From Chloroflexota bacterium (lineage in GTDB: Bacteria > Chloroflexota > Anaerolineae > Aggregatilineales > Phototrophicaceae): a stretch of 41,318 nucleotides of DNA. Shown here in pieces: positions 15,093 through 23,554 of this stretch; position 1 is the first letter of the stretch; each line of letters starts with the position of its first letter. The position numbers and the translations under genes are program-made. The stretch is from contig JAPOSR010000027.1 of assembly GCA_026709625.1 (NCBI GenBank), positions 318 through 41,635 of the forward strand, in the 5' to 3' direction. The notes beneath the pieces were generated by a model that was not told the origin of the DNA, ran no database searches, and saw only the letters and a list, made by a program, of their open reading frames with translations.

Positions 15093-15262
15093 CGTGGTGA
15101 TTTTGGTGGATACGCGTTGTCTTGCCCCCACACCAAACCCCTCCCCCAAGAATGAGGGAGGGGCTTATATGCTGCGGAAGCGCAGGAAAAACTCCCTCGT
15201 TCTGAGGGCAAGGGACCGGGGGATGGGAGCTTGGTTGCCATATCCACGCATTCACCACTCTC
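15093..15262. repeat. Near-complete miniature inverted-repeat element (copy D)
   Basis: The left end is GTGGTGATTTTGGTGGATACGCG and the right end ATATCCACGCATTCACCACTCTC. These form imperfect terminal inverted repeats of about 25 bp. The interior has the CCCCTCCC...GGGAGGGGC hairpin and the GGGCAAGGGACCGGGGGA segment. No convincing target duplication was found. It fills most of the gene-free stretch 15059-15370. The rest, 15263-15370, holds nothing I can name. Confidence 0.8.
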
Positions 15263-15370
15263 GGCGGATGCGCTTATGGTAAATCAGCAGCGCCCAGCCT
15301 ACAATATGCGCTGGCGATCGTCATCTGTTTCCTGCGCCAATGAATCTTTGTGTCCGTTGCGCTTTTTTCG

Positions 15371-17038
15371 CTAAGGTTTTTGTGATTGGCTCGCGCTTAG
15401 CTCTGTGCCCGGCACGCTGACCGGCGTCGTGCCGGTTGCCGCCGCGCGCCCGAGCAAGACATCCGCCGCTGCCAGCGCCGCGCACGGACGAAAGCTGAAT
15501 GCGCAGACATAACCGGCGATTTCCGGGAATTCCGCCAGTTCGTAGGGCTCGCACAGCGCCAAAACCAGCAACCGCTCGCCAGCCCGCTCCTGCAGCGCGC
15601 GCACGATCGGCGCTTGTTGGCTGCGGTCGAAATCCATGCCCGGCAAGGTGTAATTCTCCGTCACAGCGATGATGAGGCTCTGCGCGGGCAGGTCGGCGCT
15701 TGAGAAGTCTTCCGCGGCCACGACTCGCGCATTTGGGCAGGCAGCCCGCAGGGCATCGACAAATACATCAAAAGCCGGCGCGGCTTGGTTTGGCCCGATG
15801 CCGCGCGTCTTTGTCAGCACAGGATAAGCGCTGCGCAGGGTGGTGTTGACCAGCATGAGCGGCGCGGACGGGTCGAGGGGCAGCAAGCTGTGCCGGTCGC
15901 GGATGATGCTGATGGCGCGCCTGGCGAGTTGCCGCTCGCTAGCGCGATGCTCCTCGCAGCCGACCAAGGTTGTTTCGGGCAGCTCAGCAGTGGAAAAGCC
16001 GGCTTCATTTTTCAGCCGCAAAATGCGCGCGACTGCCTCGTCAACCCGCGACATGGCGATGCGACCGGACTTGACAGCAGCAATGACATCGCCGATCAAA
16101 GCGCGCTGATTCGCCAGGTATTGGCTGGCATCGTGGTCATAGTGCTCTTCCGCCAGCATCATCAGGTCGACGCCGGCATTAAAACCCTGGATGACAGCAT
16201 CGGCAGGCGCATAATTGCGCTTCATGGCGTGCATGTTCATGCTGTCGGAGACGACCAGACCGGCAAAACCAAGCTCGCCGCGCAGCAGGTCGTCCAGGAT
16301 AATCGGCGAAAGCGTGGCTGGGCGGACGGGGTCGAGCGCGCTGAAGATGATGTGCGAGGTCATGACAATTTTTGCGCCCGCCGCAATGCCGGCCGCAAAT
16401 GGCGCCAAGTCGATTTTCAGCAATTCCTCGCGCGACCGATGCACAGTCGACAGGCCGCGGTGGCTGTCCAAACGGGTGTCGCCATGCCCAGGGAAGTGCT
16501 TCAAGGTGGCGACCGAGCCAGCATCCTGGACGCCGCGCACAGCCGCAGCGGTCATTTCGGCGACCAAAGCCGGCTCTTCGCCAAAAGAGCGCATGCCGAT
16601 AATGGAGTTGTGTGGGTTGGAGTTGCAATCGGCGGCAGGTCCCAGCACGACATTCATGCCCACCGCCATGAGTTCGCGGGCGATCATGCCGTACATGCGG
16701 TAGGCGCAGTCGGGGTCGCCGGTCGCGCCCAAAGCCATATTGCCTGGACCCATGGCGCTTTCGGCGGTCATGACCGACCAGGTGCCTTCTTGGTCGGCGC
16801 CCAGCAGCAGCGGGATGCCCAAGCGTGTGCCGCGCGCGAAGGATTGCAAGGTGTTGCACAAGCGCAGAGCTGCCGCCGCGCCGGGCACATTCTCGTCGCT
16901 GATGTACGCGCCGCCAACCAGATGCTCGCCCATCAAGATGCGCGCCTCGTCCAGTTGGTCGCTGGCAAAAGCGAGCATGAACATCTGCCCGACCTTTTCT
17001 TCAATCGTCATGCTGGCGATGGTGGATTGGGTGTTCAT
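15371..17038 (-). CDS. GH3 beta-N-acetylhexosaminidase (NagZ-like)
   Basis: A 555-residue GH3 enzyme that removes beta-linked terminal N-acetylglucosamine or related hexosamines, in peptidoglycan recycling or chitin/glycan use. The NagZ signature KHFPGHGDTRLDSHR (180-194) includes the acid/base His-Asp loop, and Asp265 in VVSDSMNM is the nucleophile. Residues about 350-555 form the extra C-terminal alpha/beta domain seen in the longer Gram-positive-type NagZ proteins. I chose ATG 17038, with GAGG 6 bases upstream, over the in-frame ATG at 17155, which would add 39 unrelated residues. There is no signal peptide, so it is probably cytoplasmic. Confidence 0.9.
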   Translation of the reverse strand: MNTQSTIASMTIEEKVGQMFMLAFASDQLDEARILMGEHLVGGAYISDENVPGAAAALRLCNTLQSFARGTRLGIPLLLGADQEGTWSVMTAESAMGPGNMALGATGDPDCAYRMYGMIARELMAVGMNVVLGPAADCNSNPHNSIIGMRSFGEEPALVAEMTAAAVRGVQDAGSVATLKHFPGHGDTRLDSHRGLSTVHRSREELLKIDLAPFAAGIAAGAKIVMTSHIIFSALDPVRPATLSPIILDDLLRGELGFAGLVVSDSMNMHAMKRNYAPADAVIQGFNAGVDLMMLAEEHYDHDASQYLANQRALIGDVIAAVKSGRIAMSRVDEAVARILRLKNEAGFSTAELPETTLVGCEEHRASERQLARRAISIIRDRHSLLPLDPSAPLMLVNTTLRSAYPVLTKTRGIGPNQAAPAFDVFVDALRAACPNARVVAAEDFSSADLPAQSLIIAVTENYTLPGMDFDRSQQAPIVRALQERAGERLLVLALCEPYELAEFPEIAGYVCAFSFRPCAALAAADVLLGRAAATGTTPVSVPGTELSASQSQKP

Positions 17039-17160
17039 GTTTGCCTCGTCATCAGCCCAGCCTCCATGTATGTTAATCAGCATACTCAAAACCGCAGCGC
17101 TTGGCAAATTGCTGGCGCTATGGACAAAGCCCTGAGGCGCCCTGCCTGCGGGCAATTCAC

Positions 17161-17188
17161 TTTAATTTTGTAGATTTTTTGCTATAAT
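17161..17188 (+). promoter_or_regulatory. Promoter for the small secreted protein gene at 17225
   Basis: An extended -10 box TGC-TATAAT (17180-17188) lies about 35 bases before the start codon. TTTAAT at 17161-17166 with a 16-base gap is a weak -35. The AT-rich stretch stands out from its surroundings. Confidence 0.6.
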
Positions 17189-17224
17189 GACATCATCTGT
17201 CCATCAATATACGGAAGGTATGCT

Positions 17225-17722
17225 ATGAAGAAGATTTTCGCGTTAGCTTGCTTGCTCGCCTTGCTGGCTGCCCCAAGTTTGGCTCAAGACCCCCTGCCTC
17301 CACCCCATGTCGTCGCCATTGTCGCCGCGGACTACAGCGAGTACTCGCCTGAAACTGGCTGGTGCATTATGGTTCAGTGGGAGTTAGTGCCCGGCGCGGA
17401 TTTCTATTTGGTTCGAGTCTACGGGAAGAACGGCAAGGCTCCCGTTCCAGCCGATGGGAGTCCGCCGGGAAAAGCCAGTTGGAAGCTCACAGATTCTTAT
17501 GGTGCCAGCTCATCAACAGATGTTGGTGACGTTCCAATCTGTGGTTTGGCTGAGAAACAAAAGGTTAAATTCCGCTTGCAGGCGATCGATTACGACAATT
17601 TCGCCAACCAGTTCGGCGAAAAGACCGCGCCATTCACCGTGAAATTGCGCAAGTATGGAAAAGCGCCTGTCCTTCCACGTTTCGGCGTCCCTGCTGTAGA
17701 AGTGTTTGGCAGCCAGAGCTAA
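17225..17722 (+). CDS. Small secreted protein, single fibronectin III-like domain
   Basis: A 165-residue protein with a clear signal peptide (MKKIFALACLLALLAAPSLA, cleavage before QDP). The rest is one beta-rich domain with Trp and Tyr spacing like a fibronectin III or Ig-like fold: MVQWELVPGADFYLVRVYG in the B-C strands and VKFRLQAIDYDNFANQFG late. Two cysteines (about 48 and 107) could pair outside the cell. GGAAGG lies 6 bases before the ATG. It has the same layout (signal peptide plus one small beta domain) as the genes at 23555, 38811 and 39323. Function unknown; a cell-surface or extracellular binding role is a guess. Confidence 0.7.
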   Translation: MKKIFALACLLALLAAPSLAQDPLPPPHVVAIVAADYSEYSPETGWCIMVQWELVPGADFYLVRVYGKNGKAPVPADGSPPGKASWKLTDSYGASSSTDVGDVPICGLAEKQKVKFRLQAIDYDNFANQFGEKTAPFTVKLRKYGKAPVLPRFGVPAVEVFGSQS

Positions 17723-17784
17723 TGGTTGCACCCGCGCCGGGGCGATTAAAGCAGGATTGCCCCGGCTTGCTCGCAAGACCCGCT

Positions 17785-18669
17785 TCACTTCACCGCGCCC
17801 ATGGTCAAGCCACGCACCAGATAGCGCTGGAAGAAGAGCGCCATGATGAAAGGCGGCAGCATGGTCACAACCGCCGCGGCCGACATGTCTTCCCACGCGA
17901 CCTCGTACTGCCCGATAAACAGCGTCAGCACGATAGTCAGCGGCTGCGAATCGTTGCTGCGGGTGAATATGAGCGGGATCAAGAAGTTGTTCCAGGTAGA
18001 CAGCATCGACACCAAAAAGACAGCCACCATGCCCGGGCGCGCCAGCGGCAAGATGATGCTGTAGACCAGCCGCCAGCGATTGGCGCCATCCACACGCGCC
18101 GCGTCTTGGATCTCGGCGGGGATATCGCGCACAAATGTCGTCATCATCCACACCGCCAACGGTAGCAGCAACGTGACAAAGATCAGAATCAAGCCCAGCA
18201 AAGTGTCGATCAATTCCAGCTGCGACATGAGGAAGAAGAGCGCGATCAACGATACCCAGATAGGCAGCGGCAGCATGAACATAATGAGCAGGAAGATCAA
18301 GTTTCTGCCGGGAAAGCGCATACGCGCGAAGGCATAGCCGGCGCCAGTCGCCAGCAGCGTCACAATACCAGCCGCGCCCACGCTGATGATGATGCTGTTG
18401 CGCAGGCCCGCGCCCATCAAATCGGCTGTCGGCGAAAAACCGCCCGCGCGAAACTTTGCGCCCTGCGTAAAAATCGTTTGATATGACTCGAAGCTGGGCT
18501 GGCTGGGAAACCAGATTTTGTAGGGACGCGCATACAGCTCCTTGCGCGTCGAGATGCTGCTGACGAAGACCCAATAGATCGGCGCCAGCGCCCAGATCAG
18601 CACGATGGCGCACAGGATGTAAATGAAAGCCAGCCGCAGCCGCTCTTGCCCGCGCAGACCCAGCCTCAT
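17785..18669 (-). CDS. Carbohydrate ABC transporter permease, MalG-like (operon 2)
   Basis: A 294-residue CUT1 permease with six predicted helices and the EAA loop IQDAARVDGANRWRLVYSII. The ATG at 18669 overlaps the stop of the upstream permease by four bases (ATGA), the usual coupling. A longer frame reaching 18870 would overlap that gene by 200 bases and is rejected. It ends with the typical YLVRGLTMGAVK tail. It pairs with the product of 18666-19628 to form the channel. Confidence 0.93.
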   Translation of the reverse strand: MRLGLRGQERLRLAFIYILCAIVLIWALAPIYWVFVSSISTRKELYARPYKIWFPSQPSFESYQTIFTQGAKFRAGGFSPTADLMGAGLRNSIIISVGAAGIVTLLATGAGYAFARMRFPGRNLIFLLIMFMLPLPIWVSLIALFFLMSQLELIDTLLGLILIFVTLLLPLAVWMMTTFVRDIPAEIQDAARVDGANRWRLVYSIILPLARPGMVAVFLVSMLSTWNNFLIPLIFTRSNDSQPLTIVLTLFIGQYEVAWEDMSAAAVVTMLPPFIMALFFQRYLVRGLTMGAVK

Positions 18670-19628
18670 GCGTCTTGCACCCCCTGGTTGTAGACGCGCA
18701 GCACGAAGATCATGCCCACCGCCAGCGACATCAGCAGGATTAAATACGAGAGCGCCGCCCCCAGCCCCACGCGCAAATCGCGGAAGACCAGCTCGTAGTT
18801 GTACAGCATCAAGGTCTTGGTGAAGGGGTTGATCGAACCGCCAGCCGAGCTGCCAGCGGTCAATGTCCAAACGACATCAAAAATCTGAAAAGCGGCGATA
18901 AACTCCACCACCAGCGCGATGCCAAAGGAGGGCAGCAGCAAGGGAAAGGTGATGAAACGCACGCGGCTCAAGGCATTCGCGCCGTCGACCTTGGCGGCAT
19001 CAAAGAGATCGTCCGGGATGCTTTGCAAGCCAGCCAGCAAGATGATGGTGGGGAAGGCATAGCGCGTCCAGGTCTGCACCACAGTGACCCAGAATACCTG
19101 GTGTTCGGGCGCGCGCAGCCACACCTGGTATTCGCTGATCAGCCCGAATTGATAGAGCAAGCCATTCAGCGCGCCGTATTCGCCATTCAGCAGCCAGCCC
19201 CATAAGAAGCCATTGACCACGCCGGGCAGCATCCAAGGCAGAATCGCCAAGGTGCGCACCACGCCGCGCCCGGGAAAGCGCTGATTCAAGAGCATGGCGA
19301 TGCTGAACGCCACGACCATCTCCATCGGCAGAGTCATGAGGACGACCTGGAAGCTGCGGCCGGTGACCTCCCAGAATTCGGCGTCGTTGACCAGTTTTAG
19401 ATAATTGTCGGCGCCGACAGCCTGGGGCGGGCGGCGGATGCGCAGGTTGCGGTTGGTCAAGCTTTGCCCAAATGTGTCCAGCGCGGGGTAATAGATGAAG
19501 AGCGCGATCAATAGCACGATCGGCGCGAGCACGATGACGAGATAGAGCGAGTCGGATGTGGGGCGGCGCATTCTCAGCCGTCCAGCAAGCTCACTGTCTT
19601 CGAGATTCGCTGAGTGACTATTGCTCAT
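18666..19628 (-). CDS. Sugar ABC transporter permease, MalF-like (operon 2)
   Basis: A 320-residue CUT1 permease with an EAA loop of the form FDAAKVDGANALSRVRFITF. The ATG at 19628 lies inside the last codons of the restriction-modification gene (11-base overlap). The family alignment would also fit a start at 19571, 19 residues in, which stands clear of that gene. Its natural partner, the binding protein, is at 21919-23145, now separated from it by the restriction-modification gene. Expression may therefore depend on transcription through that gene. No ATPase gene is nearby. Confidence 0.92.
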   Translation of the reverse strand: MSNSHSANLEDSELAGRLRMRRPTSDSLYLVIVLAPIVLLIALFIYYPALDTFGQSLTNRNLRIRRPPQAVGADNYLKLVNDAEFWEVTGRSFQVVLMTLPMEMVVAFSIAMLLNQRFPGRGVVRTLAILPWMLPGVVNGFLWGWLLNGEYGALNGLLYQFGLISEYQVWLRAPEHQVFWVTVVQTWTRYAFPTIILLAGLQSIPDDLFDAAKVDGANALSRVRFITFPLLLPSFGIALVVEFIAAFQIFDVVWTLTAGSSAGGSINPFTKTLMLYNYELVFRDLRVGLGAALSYLILLMSLAVGMIFVLRVYNQGVQDA

Positions 19629-21828
19629 AAAAAGAACTCAGGGCTTGATCTATCTTCTCGCGGCCGATTCTAATCTCCATCTTTAGTTCTCGCAGCTTCT
19701 TCTGATAAGCCTCTTCTTCCATCAAAAGATTTCGCTGCCTCTCTATTGGAACCTCTGGGACAGGGAAGTCTCTTATATGACTGACATAGACATGAGGTTG
19801 TCCCGTGCCCTGCTGTCTGTCGTAGAGTTCGGCCTGCTTGAGCGCCATGCACATATACAGGTATCGAGTTAGGTACTTGGATTCATCTTTGCTGCGCACA
19901 ACAATGCAGTCCGAAGCCCAGATTGGATCGTCATGCCACCAAACATAGCCAGCGTAAGCCCCTGACTTGCTGATGGTGAACACCTGTCCAGAGTAGTTGT
20001 ATTCTCCGTGTGTATACGGGACTGTGCCTCGTCCGCCCGCAATTACAGGTATGTCGCCAGGCGTGGTTGCGGCTTTGGTGATTGATTTGCCGTTTTTCAA
20101 TATAGCCACATCCTCTAATTTGACATAGCGCTTGTGGCTTCCCAGCCTCCAGCTTGTGTGGAAGTAGAATGACTCTTTGCTGGCAAGATTCTGGACCGAA
20201 ACCACGCTCACATCCAGGTTTTCCGGCAGCATGCTTTGTGGGCAGCATGCTTTGTGGAAGAAGAAAAGAGTGCGATCCAAGTCATTTATTCCTGGTACCT
20301 GCTGCCGTTTGCTGTCGTAGCCATCATTCTTTATGGTTACGCGATAAAACCACTCAGTTTGGCCCGATCCTTTGTCGGTGAGATAGATAATGCCAGTTTT
20401 TGCATCGGTGTATGGCGCAAAGCATCCGCGGGGCAGTCGGATTAGCATACGAATAGTTGAGTTCTGAAGGAGAAACCGTAGAAATTCCTTATGTTGACGA
20501 TTCACAAGCAAGCCCTCTGGGACTACGATTGCCATTGAGCCGCCCAGCCGCAAACTATTGAAGCACTTAAGCACACAGGCTTCGTCAGCGTGTCTGACAT
20601 ACTGCGCGGTACCACCAACTTGATTCAGCACCTCCCGCGCAATACGCTGGGAAAACGGTATATTTGACAAGACATTTTTATACTTGCCTTCGCTTTCCGC
20701 CCGCAAACTATCCTGCTGATTCACGCCGGAGTGTCCATCGCCGAACAGAATCATGTTCATTTTCGCGATACGAGCTGTTGTCGTGATTTCACCCCCGAAG
20801 ACTGTTCTATAGTTCAAAGTATCAAGCGCGTCTACAGTAAGATTGCACTGTTGGCTTATATGTCTGAATGTCTCTGTAAGAAACCCTCCTGTGCCACAAA
20901 ATGGATCGTATACACTCTCGCCGTATTGAGGATCAAGAAGTCGAACCATAAATCTTACGATGTGACGCGGCGTAAAGTACTCTCCAAGATCGTTCTGCGT
21001 GTCAGTTGTCTTCTGGATGAAGTGCTCAAAGGCAACCCCCTTAATATCTTCGTCAATGTCGCTGAGTTGAAGCGCATTAAGTGTCACTACGATTCGTTTT
21101 AGGGTTTTTGGATTCTGAATAGCCGTGCCGGTGATGACTTCTCCACCGTAGTTTTCACGCAGTTGCTCCATCGCAACATTGTTTAGATATGGTAACAAAT
21201 CCTGTTCGCGCAAGCGAAGCAACTGACGCCAAATCTCGTCTTCGCCTTTTTCGCTCAAGAGCTTCAAAAAAAGTATGTTGGCGAACTCGCTAAACCGTTC
21301 TATACCTGCTCGCAGTCCCTCAGCCCTCAGGTCATCGTTTAACTCGGCAAACAGACGAATTAAATCTGTGCGAGACTTGAGCACCTTCTTGGGAATAGTA
21401 AATAGCTGATTGCTTTGATTGACTCGGAACTTTTGCAGCAACTGGAGGTCAGGAAATTCTGTTACTTCAATGCCGTTTAGATATAAGGGCAGGCCGCTAC
21501 TGACATGCAGCGACTTGACCGTTAAGCCATTGCAAGCAAATACAATGTCGACGCCTATTCGCTTAGCATAATCGCTTGCTTGTTTGAGGGCGTCGCCTAG
21601 GTCCGAGACCGAGGCTTTTTTTGCTTCTATGATTGCAATCGGACTTGTTCCGTCGAATAGGGTATAGTCTGGTCTCTTCTGTCCTAGTCTCTGGATGCTG
21701 ATAGCGGCGAGGCGCAGTTTGACTGACTCTTCAAAATAGACGTTCTTGTCCTCGTGTCCTGCTTGTAGAATCCAGCCGGTTGCCACTAAGGAGCGATCAA
21801 TCTGATAGCGAACATCGCTTTCAATCAT
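19618..21828 (-). CDS. Type IIG-like restriction-modification protein (nuclease, N6-adenine methylase and specificity domain in one chain)
   Basis: A 736-residue fusion. Residues 1-110 resemble the HsdR N-terminal nuclease, with a PD-(D/E)xK motif: Pro53-Asp54, then Glu68-Ala-Lys70 in IIEAK. Residues about 155-500 are an HsdM-type adenine methylase: motif I DPFCGTGGF (308-316), and motif IV NIPF (389-392) in place of the commoner NPPF. Residues about 555-736 look like one HsdS target-recognition half (VAILKNGKSI, SKSGAYAGYVWW) followed by a helical spacer. Such single chains both cut and methylate. ATG 21828 has GGAG 8 bases upstream; 21855 is an alternative. Base composition is visibly more AT-rich than its neighbours and no other R-M gene adjoins, which suggests horizontal acquisition. 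Confidence 0.85.
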   Translation of the reverse strand: MIESDVRYQIDRSLVATGWILQAGHEDKNVYFEESVKLRLAAISIQRLGQKRPDYTLFDGTSPIAIIEAKKASVSDLGDALKQASDYAKRIGVDIVFACNGLTVKSLHVSSGLPLYLNGIEVTEFPDLQLLQKFRVNQSNQLFTIPKKVLKSRTDLIRLFAELNDDLRAEGLRAGIERFSEFANILFLKLLSEKGEDEIWRQLLRLREQDLLPYLNNVAMEQLRENYGGEVITGTAIQNPKTLKRIVVTLNALQLSDIDEDIKGVAFEHFIQKTTDTQNDLGEYFTPRHIVRFMVRLLDPQYGESVYDPFCGTGGFLTETFRHISQQCNLTVDALDTLNYRTVFGGEITTTARIAKMNMILFGDGHSGVNQQDSLRAESEGKYKNVLSNIPFSQRIAREVLNQVGGTAQYVRHADEACVLKCFNSLRLGGSMAIVVPEGLLVNRQHKEFLRFLLQNSTIRMLIRLPRGCFAPYTDAKTGIIYLTDKGSGQTEWFYRVTIKNDGYDSKRQQVPGINDLDRTLFFFHKACCPQSMLPENLDVSVVSVQNLASKESFYFHTSWRLGSHKRYVKLEDVAILKNGKSITKAATTPGDIPVIAGGRGTVPYTHGEYNYSGQVFTISKSGAYAGYVWWHDDPIWASDCIVVRSKDESKYLTRYLYMCMALKQAELYDRQQGTGQPHVYVSHIRDFPVPEVPIERQRNLLMEEEAYQKKLRELKMEIRIGREKIDQALSSFYEQ

Positions 21829-21865
21829 AAGGATATCTCCGACAAGACCTCGCAAACGGGAAAGC

Positions 21866-21898
21866 TGGGGGCAGTGGACAACACAAATGCCGCCCCCA
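21866..21898 (-). promoter_or_regulatory. Intercistronic hairpin after the operon 2 binding protein gene
   Basis: TGGGGGC (21866-21872) pairs with GCCCCCA (21892-21898). A second small hairpin, GGGC-AAA-GCCC, lies nearer the stop. The position is equivalent to the hairpins between binding protein and permease in operon 1, supporting the view that the restriction-modification gene entered between this hairpin and the permeases. Confidence 0.45.
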
Positions 21899-21918
21899 AA
21901 CCATAAGCGGGCAAAGCC

Positions 21919-23145
21919 CTACATATACTCTTCCTTGAGCGCGTTCCACTCATCGGCGAGCGCATCAATCATCTCGTCGGCCGCAGCGCCCATCTGCAAG
22001 CCTTCCAGGATAACTTCGCTCACCGTCGCCGCCCAAGGCCCCCACCACAAAGTGAAACGTGGCAGCTCGTTGGTCAGCATGCTTTGCGCCACGATCGCGT
22101 CATAGCCCTGGACAGCGCCTTCGTCATTCAATGCCGCAGCCACCGAAGCGCGCGATGGGTACAGCCCAAATGCGCCAAAGATTGCGCGCTGGGTGTCTTC
22201 GCTGACATACCACTTGATGAACTCCCAGGCAGCTTCGGCATTTTCGCTGTCCACCGAGATGCCGATGCCAGCCGGGAAGCTCCAGGTATTGCCAACTTCT
22301 GGCAGCACCATGTATTCGACATGGGGCGCTTGCAGCGAGTTTTCACCATTGCCCGGCACGACCGAGCCCTGCCAGCCTTGGTGGAAGGTGCCGACGCCGC
22401 TCCAGAAGAGCCCGTGCTGGTTGATGCTGCCCGCCAGGATCTCGGGGCTGACCAGCTCTTCATCAAAGAAGGTCTTCAGCAGCGCCATCGCCTCGCGCGC
22501 CTTGCTGCCTTCATCGGCGAAGACCGGGTTGAGTTCATCGTCAAACATCGGGTCGCCCATGCTCAATGCCATCAGCCACCACGACCAGTTGATCGCGCCC
22601 ATGGCAATCGGATGATCGTCAACGCCGGCTGCGCGGATAGCGGCCGACTGCTCATAGAGCTCGGACCAGGTAGTCGGCGGCGCGTCAAAGCCGGCTTCTG
22701 CCGTCTTCGCGCTGTTGTAATCCATCATCACCAACTGCTGGTACACGGGAATGGCTGTGAGCTCGCCATCCAGCGTAAAGAAGTCGACCTTTTCAAAGTC
22801 GTCAATGTCCAGGTCGCCCATCGCCACCATGTCATTCAGCGACATCATGTTGCCGGTGGCCACGACATTGGACGGACCTTCTTCGGTGATGAAAATGACA
22901 TCGGCTGGAGCTTGCATAGCGGCGGCGGCGACCTGCACGCGGCTGTAGAGATCAGCCATCTGCACCGACTGAATCTCGACGGTGATGCCACTCTCCTCCA
23001 TGAAGGCGTTCAGCGCCTCTTCATCGGGCGGGACGCCCCAAGACGGCGTCAAAAACGAAATGGTGGTGTCTTGCGCCTGCGCGACAAGTCCCAGACTGAG
23101 CAAAAGCAGCAGCAGCAAGATCATTGCGCGTTTTACCTGTTGCAT
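21919..23145 (-). CDS. Extracellular sugar-binding protein of ABC operon 2
   Basis: A 408-residue family-1 solute-binding protein. Residues 1-24 are a signal peptide with an eight-Leu core and a cut after AQA. The mature start TISFLTPSWGVPPDEEALNAF and the later WSFPAGIGISVDSENAEAAWEF segment are typical of CUT1 sugar receptors. GGGGAG lies 5 bases before the ATG, with an AT-rich TATTAT box some 15 bases further up. It is the first gene of operon 2, whose permeases lie 2.3 kb further on. The substrate cannot be inferred. Confidence 0.9.
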   Translation of the reverse strand: MQQVKRAMILLLLLLLSLGLVAQAQDTTISFLTPSWGVPPDEEALNAFMEESGITVEIQSVQMADLYSRVQVAAAAMQAPADVIFITEEGPSNVVATGNMMSLNDMVAMGDLDIDDFEKVDFFTLDGELTAIPVYQQLVMMDYNSAKTAEAGFDAPPTTWSELYEQSAAIRAAGVDDHPIAMGAINWSWWLMALSMGDPMFDDELNPVFADEGSKAREAMALLKTFFDEELVSPEILAGSINQHGLFWSGVGTFHQGWQGSVVPGNGENSLQAPHVEYMVLPEVGNTWSFPAGIGISVDSENAEAAWEFIKWYVSEDTQRAIFGAFGLYPSRASVAAALNDEGAVQGYDAIVAQSMLTNELPRFTLWWGPWAATVSEVILEGLQMGAAADEMIDALADEWNALKEEYM

Positions 23146-23437
23146 CGGTTCTCCCCTTTCATAATAGACCTTGCTTTTAATAGTAACCCCTTTTGCGCGC
23201 AGGGCAAAAAAACTGCAGGCAAGCCACTCGTCTGGATGAACGGGCAGAGTCGCTTCGCATGTTCGTTGCCGAGACTCGGGACACAGTGGCGATGCGCACT
23301 ATATCAGCTTATGCCAGCGTTTTGAGGTCGCTGCTGCTGCCTGGCGCTTGCGGCGTAACATATGCACCATGTTCGGCCGGCTGGGGGGCGCTTGGATTCC
23401 GCAAAAATTCGGCGGACAGCAAGAGCTGACAATGCGA

Positions 23438-23464
23438 TACTGAGTCGACGGGGCCGACTCAGTA
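23438..23464. promoter_or_regulatory. Perfect 10-bp inverted repeat in the divergent intergenic region
   Basis: TACTGAGTCG-ACGGGGC-CGACTCAGTA lies between the operon 2 binding-protein gene (minus strand) and the secreted protein gene at 23555. There is no T run. It could be an operator or an RNA hairpin. The rest of the 409-base gap (23146-23554) contains the promoter below and no gene I can support. Confidence 0.4.
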
Positions 23465-23491
23465 ACCCACAACTGAAACAAGGTCGCAGGG

Positions 23492-23520
23492 TTGACGGCG
23501 AGCGCGGGCTTGGCTAGACT
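23492..23520 (+). promoter_or_regulatory. Sigma70-type promoter for the secreted protein gene at 23555
   Basis: TTGACG (23492-23497), a 17-base gap and TAGACT (23515-23520) put the start of transcription about 28 bases before the ATG, leaving room for AAAGGAG. Confidence 0.55.
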
Positions 23521-23554
23521 GCTGGGCAGGATCGGTTAACAAAGGAGCGACTAC

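Noticed and set aside
15093..15262. Repeat copy D as an intrinsic terminator between two genes
   Set aside because: It can fold as a hairpin, but its ends and interior match other dispersed copies, so it is a mobile element first. No T run is present.
15093..15262. A 9-bp target duplication around repeat copy D
   Set aside because: The 9 bases on either side do not match; only a short GGCGGA resemblance exists on each side.
15785..17173. Long plus-strand frame opposite the GH3 gene
   Set aside because: Antisense shadow: the GH3 signatures are all on the minus strand, and the plus-strand translation is Gln/His/Arg-rich without any recognisable fold.
18669..18870. Longer N-terminus for the operon 2 MalG-like permease
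   Set aside because: It would overlap the upstream permease by 200 bases and add non-family sequence. The ATGA overlap at 18669 is the natural start.
22084..23325. Long plus-strand frame opposite the operon 2 binding protein gene
   Set aside because: Antisense shadow of a high-GC gene. The opposite strand has a signal peptide and binding-protein motifs.
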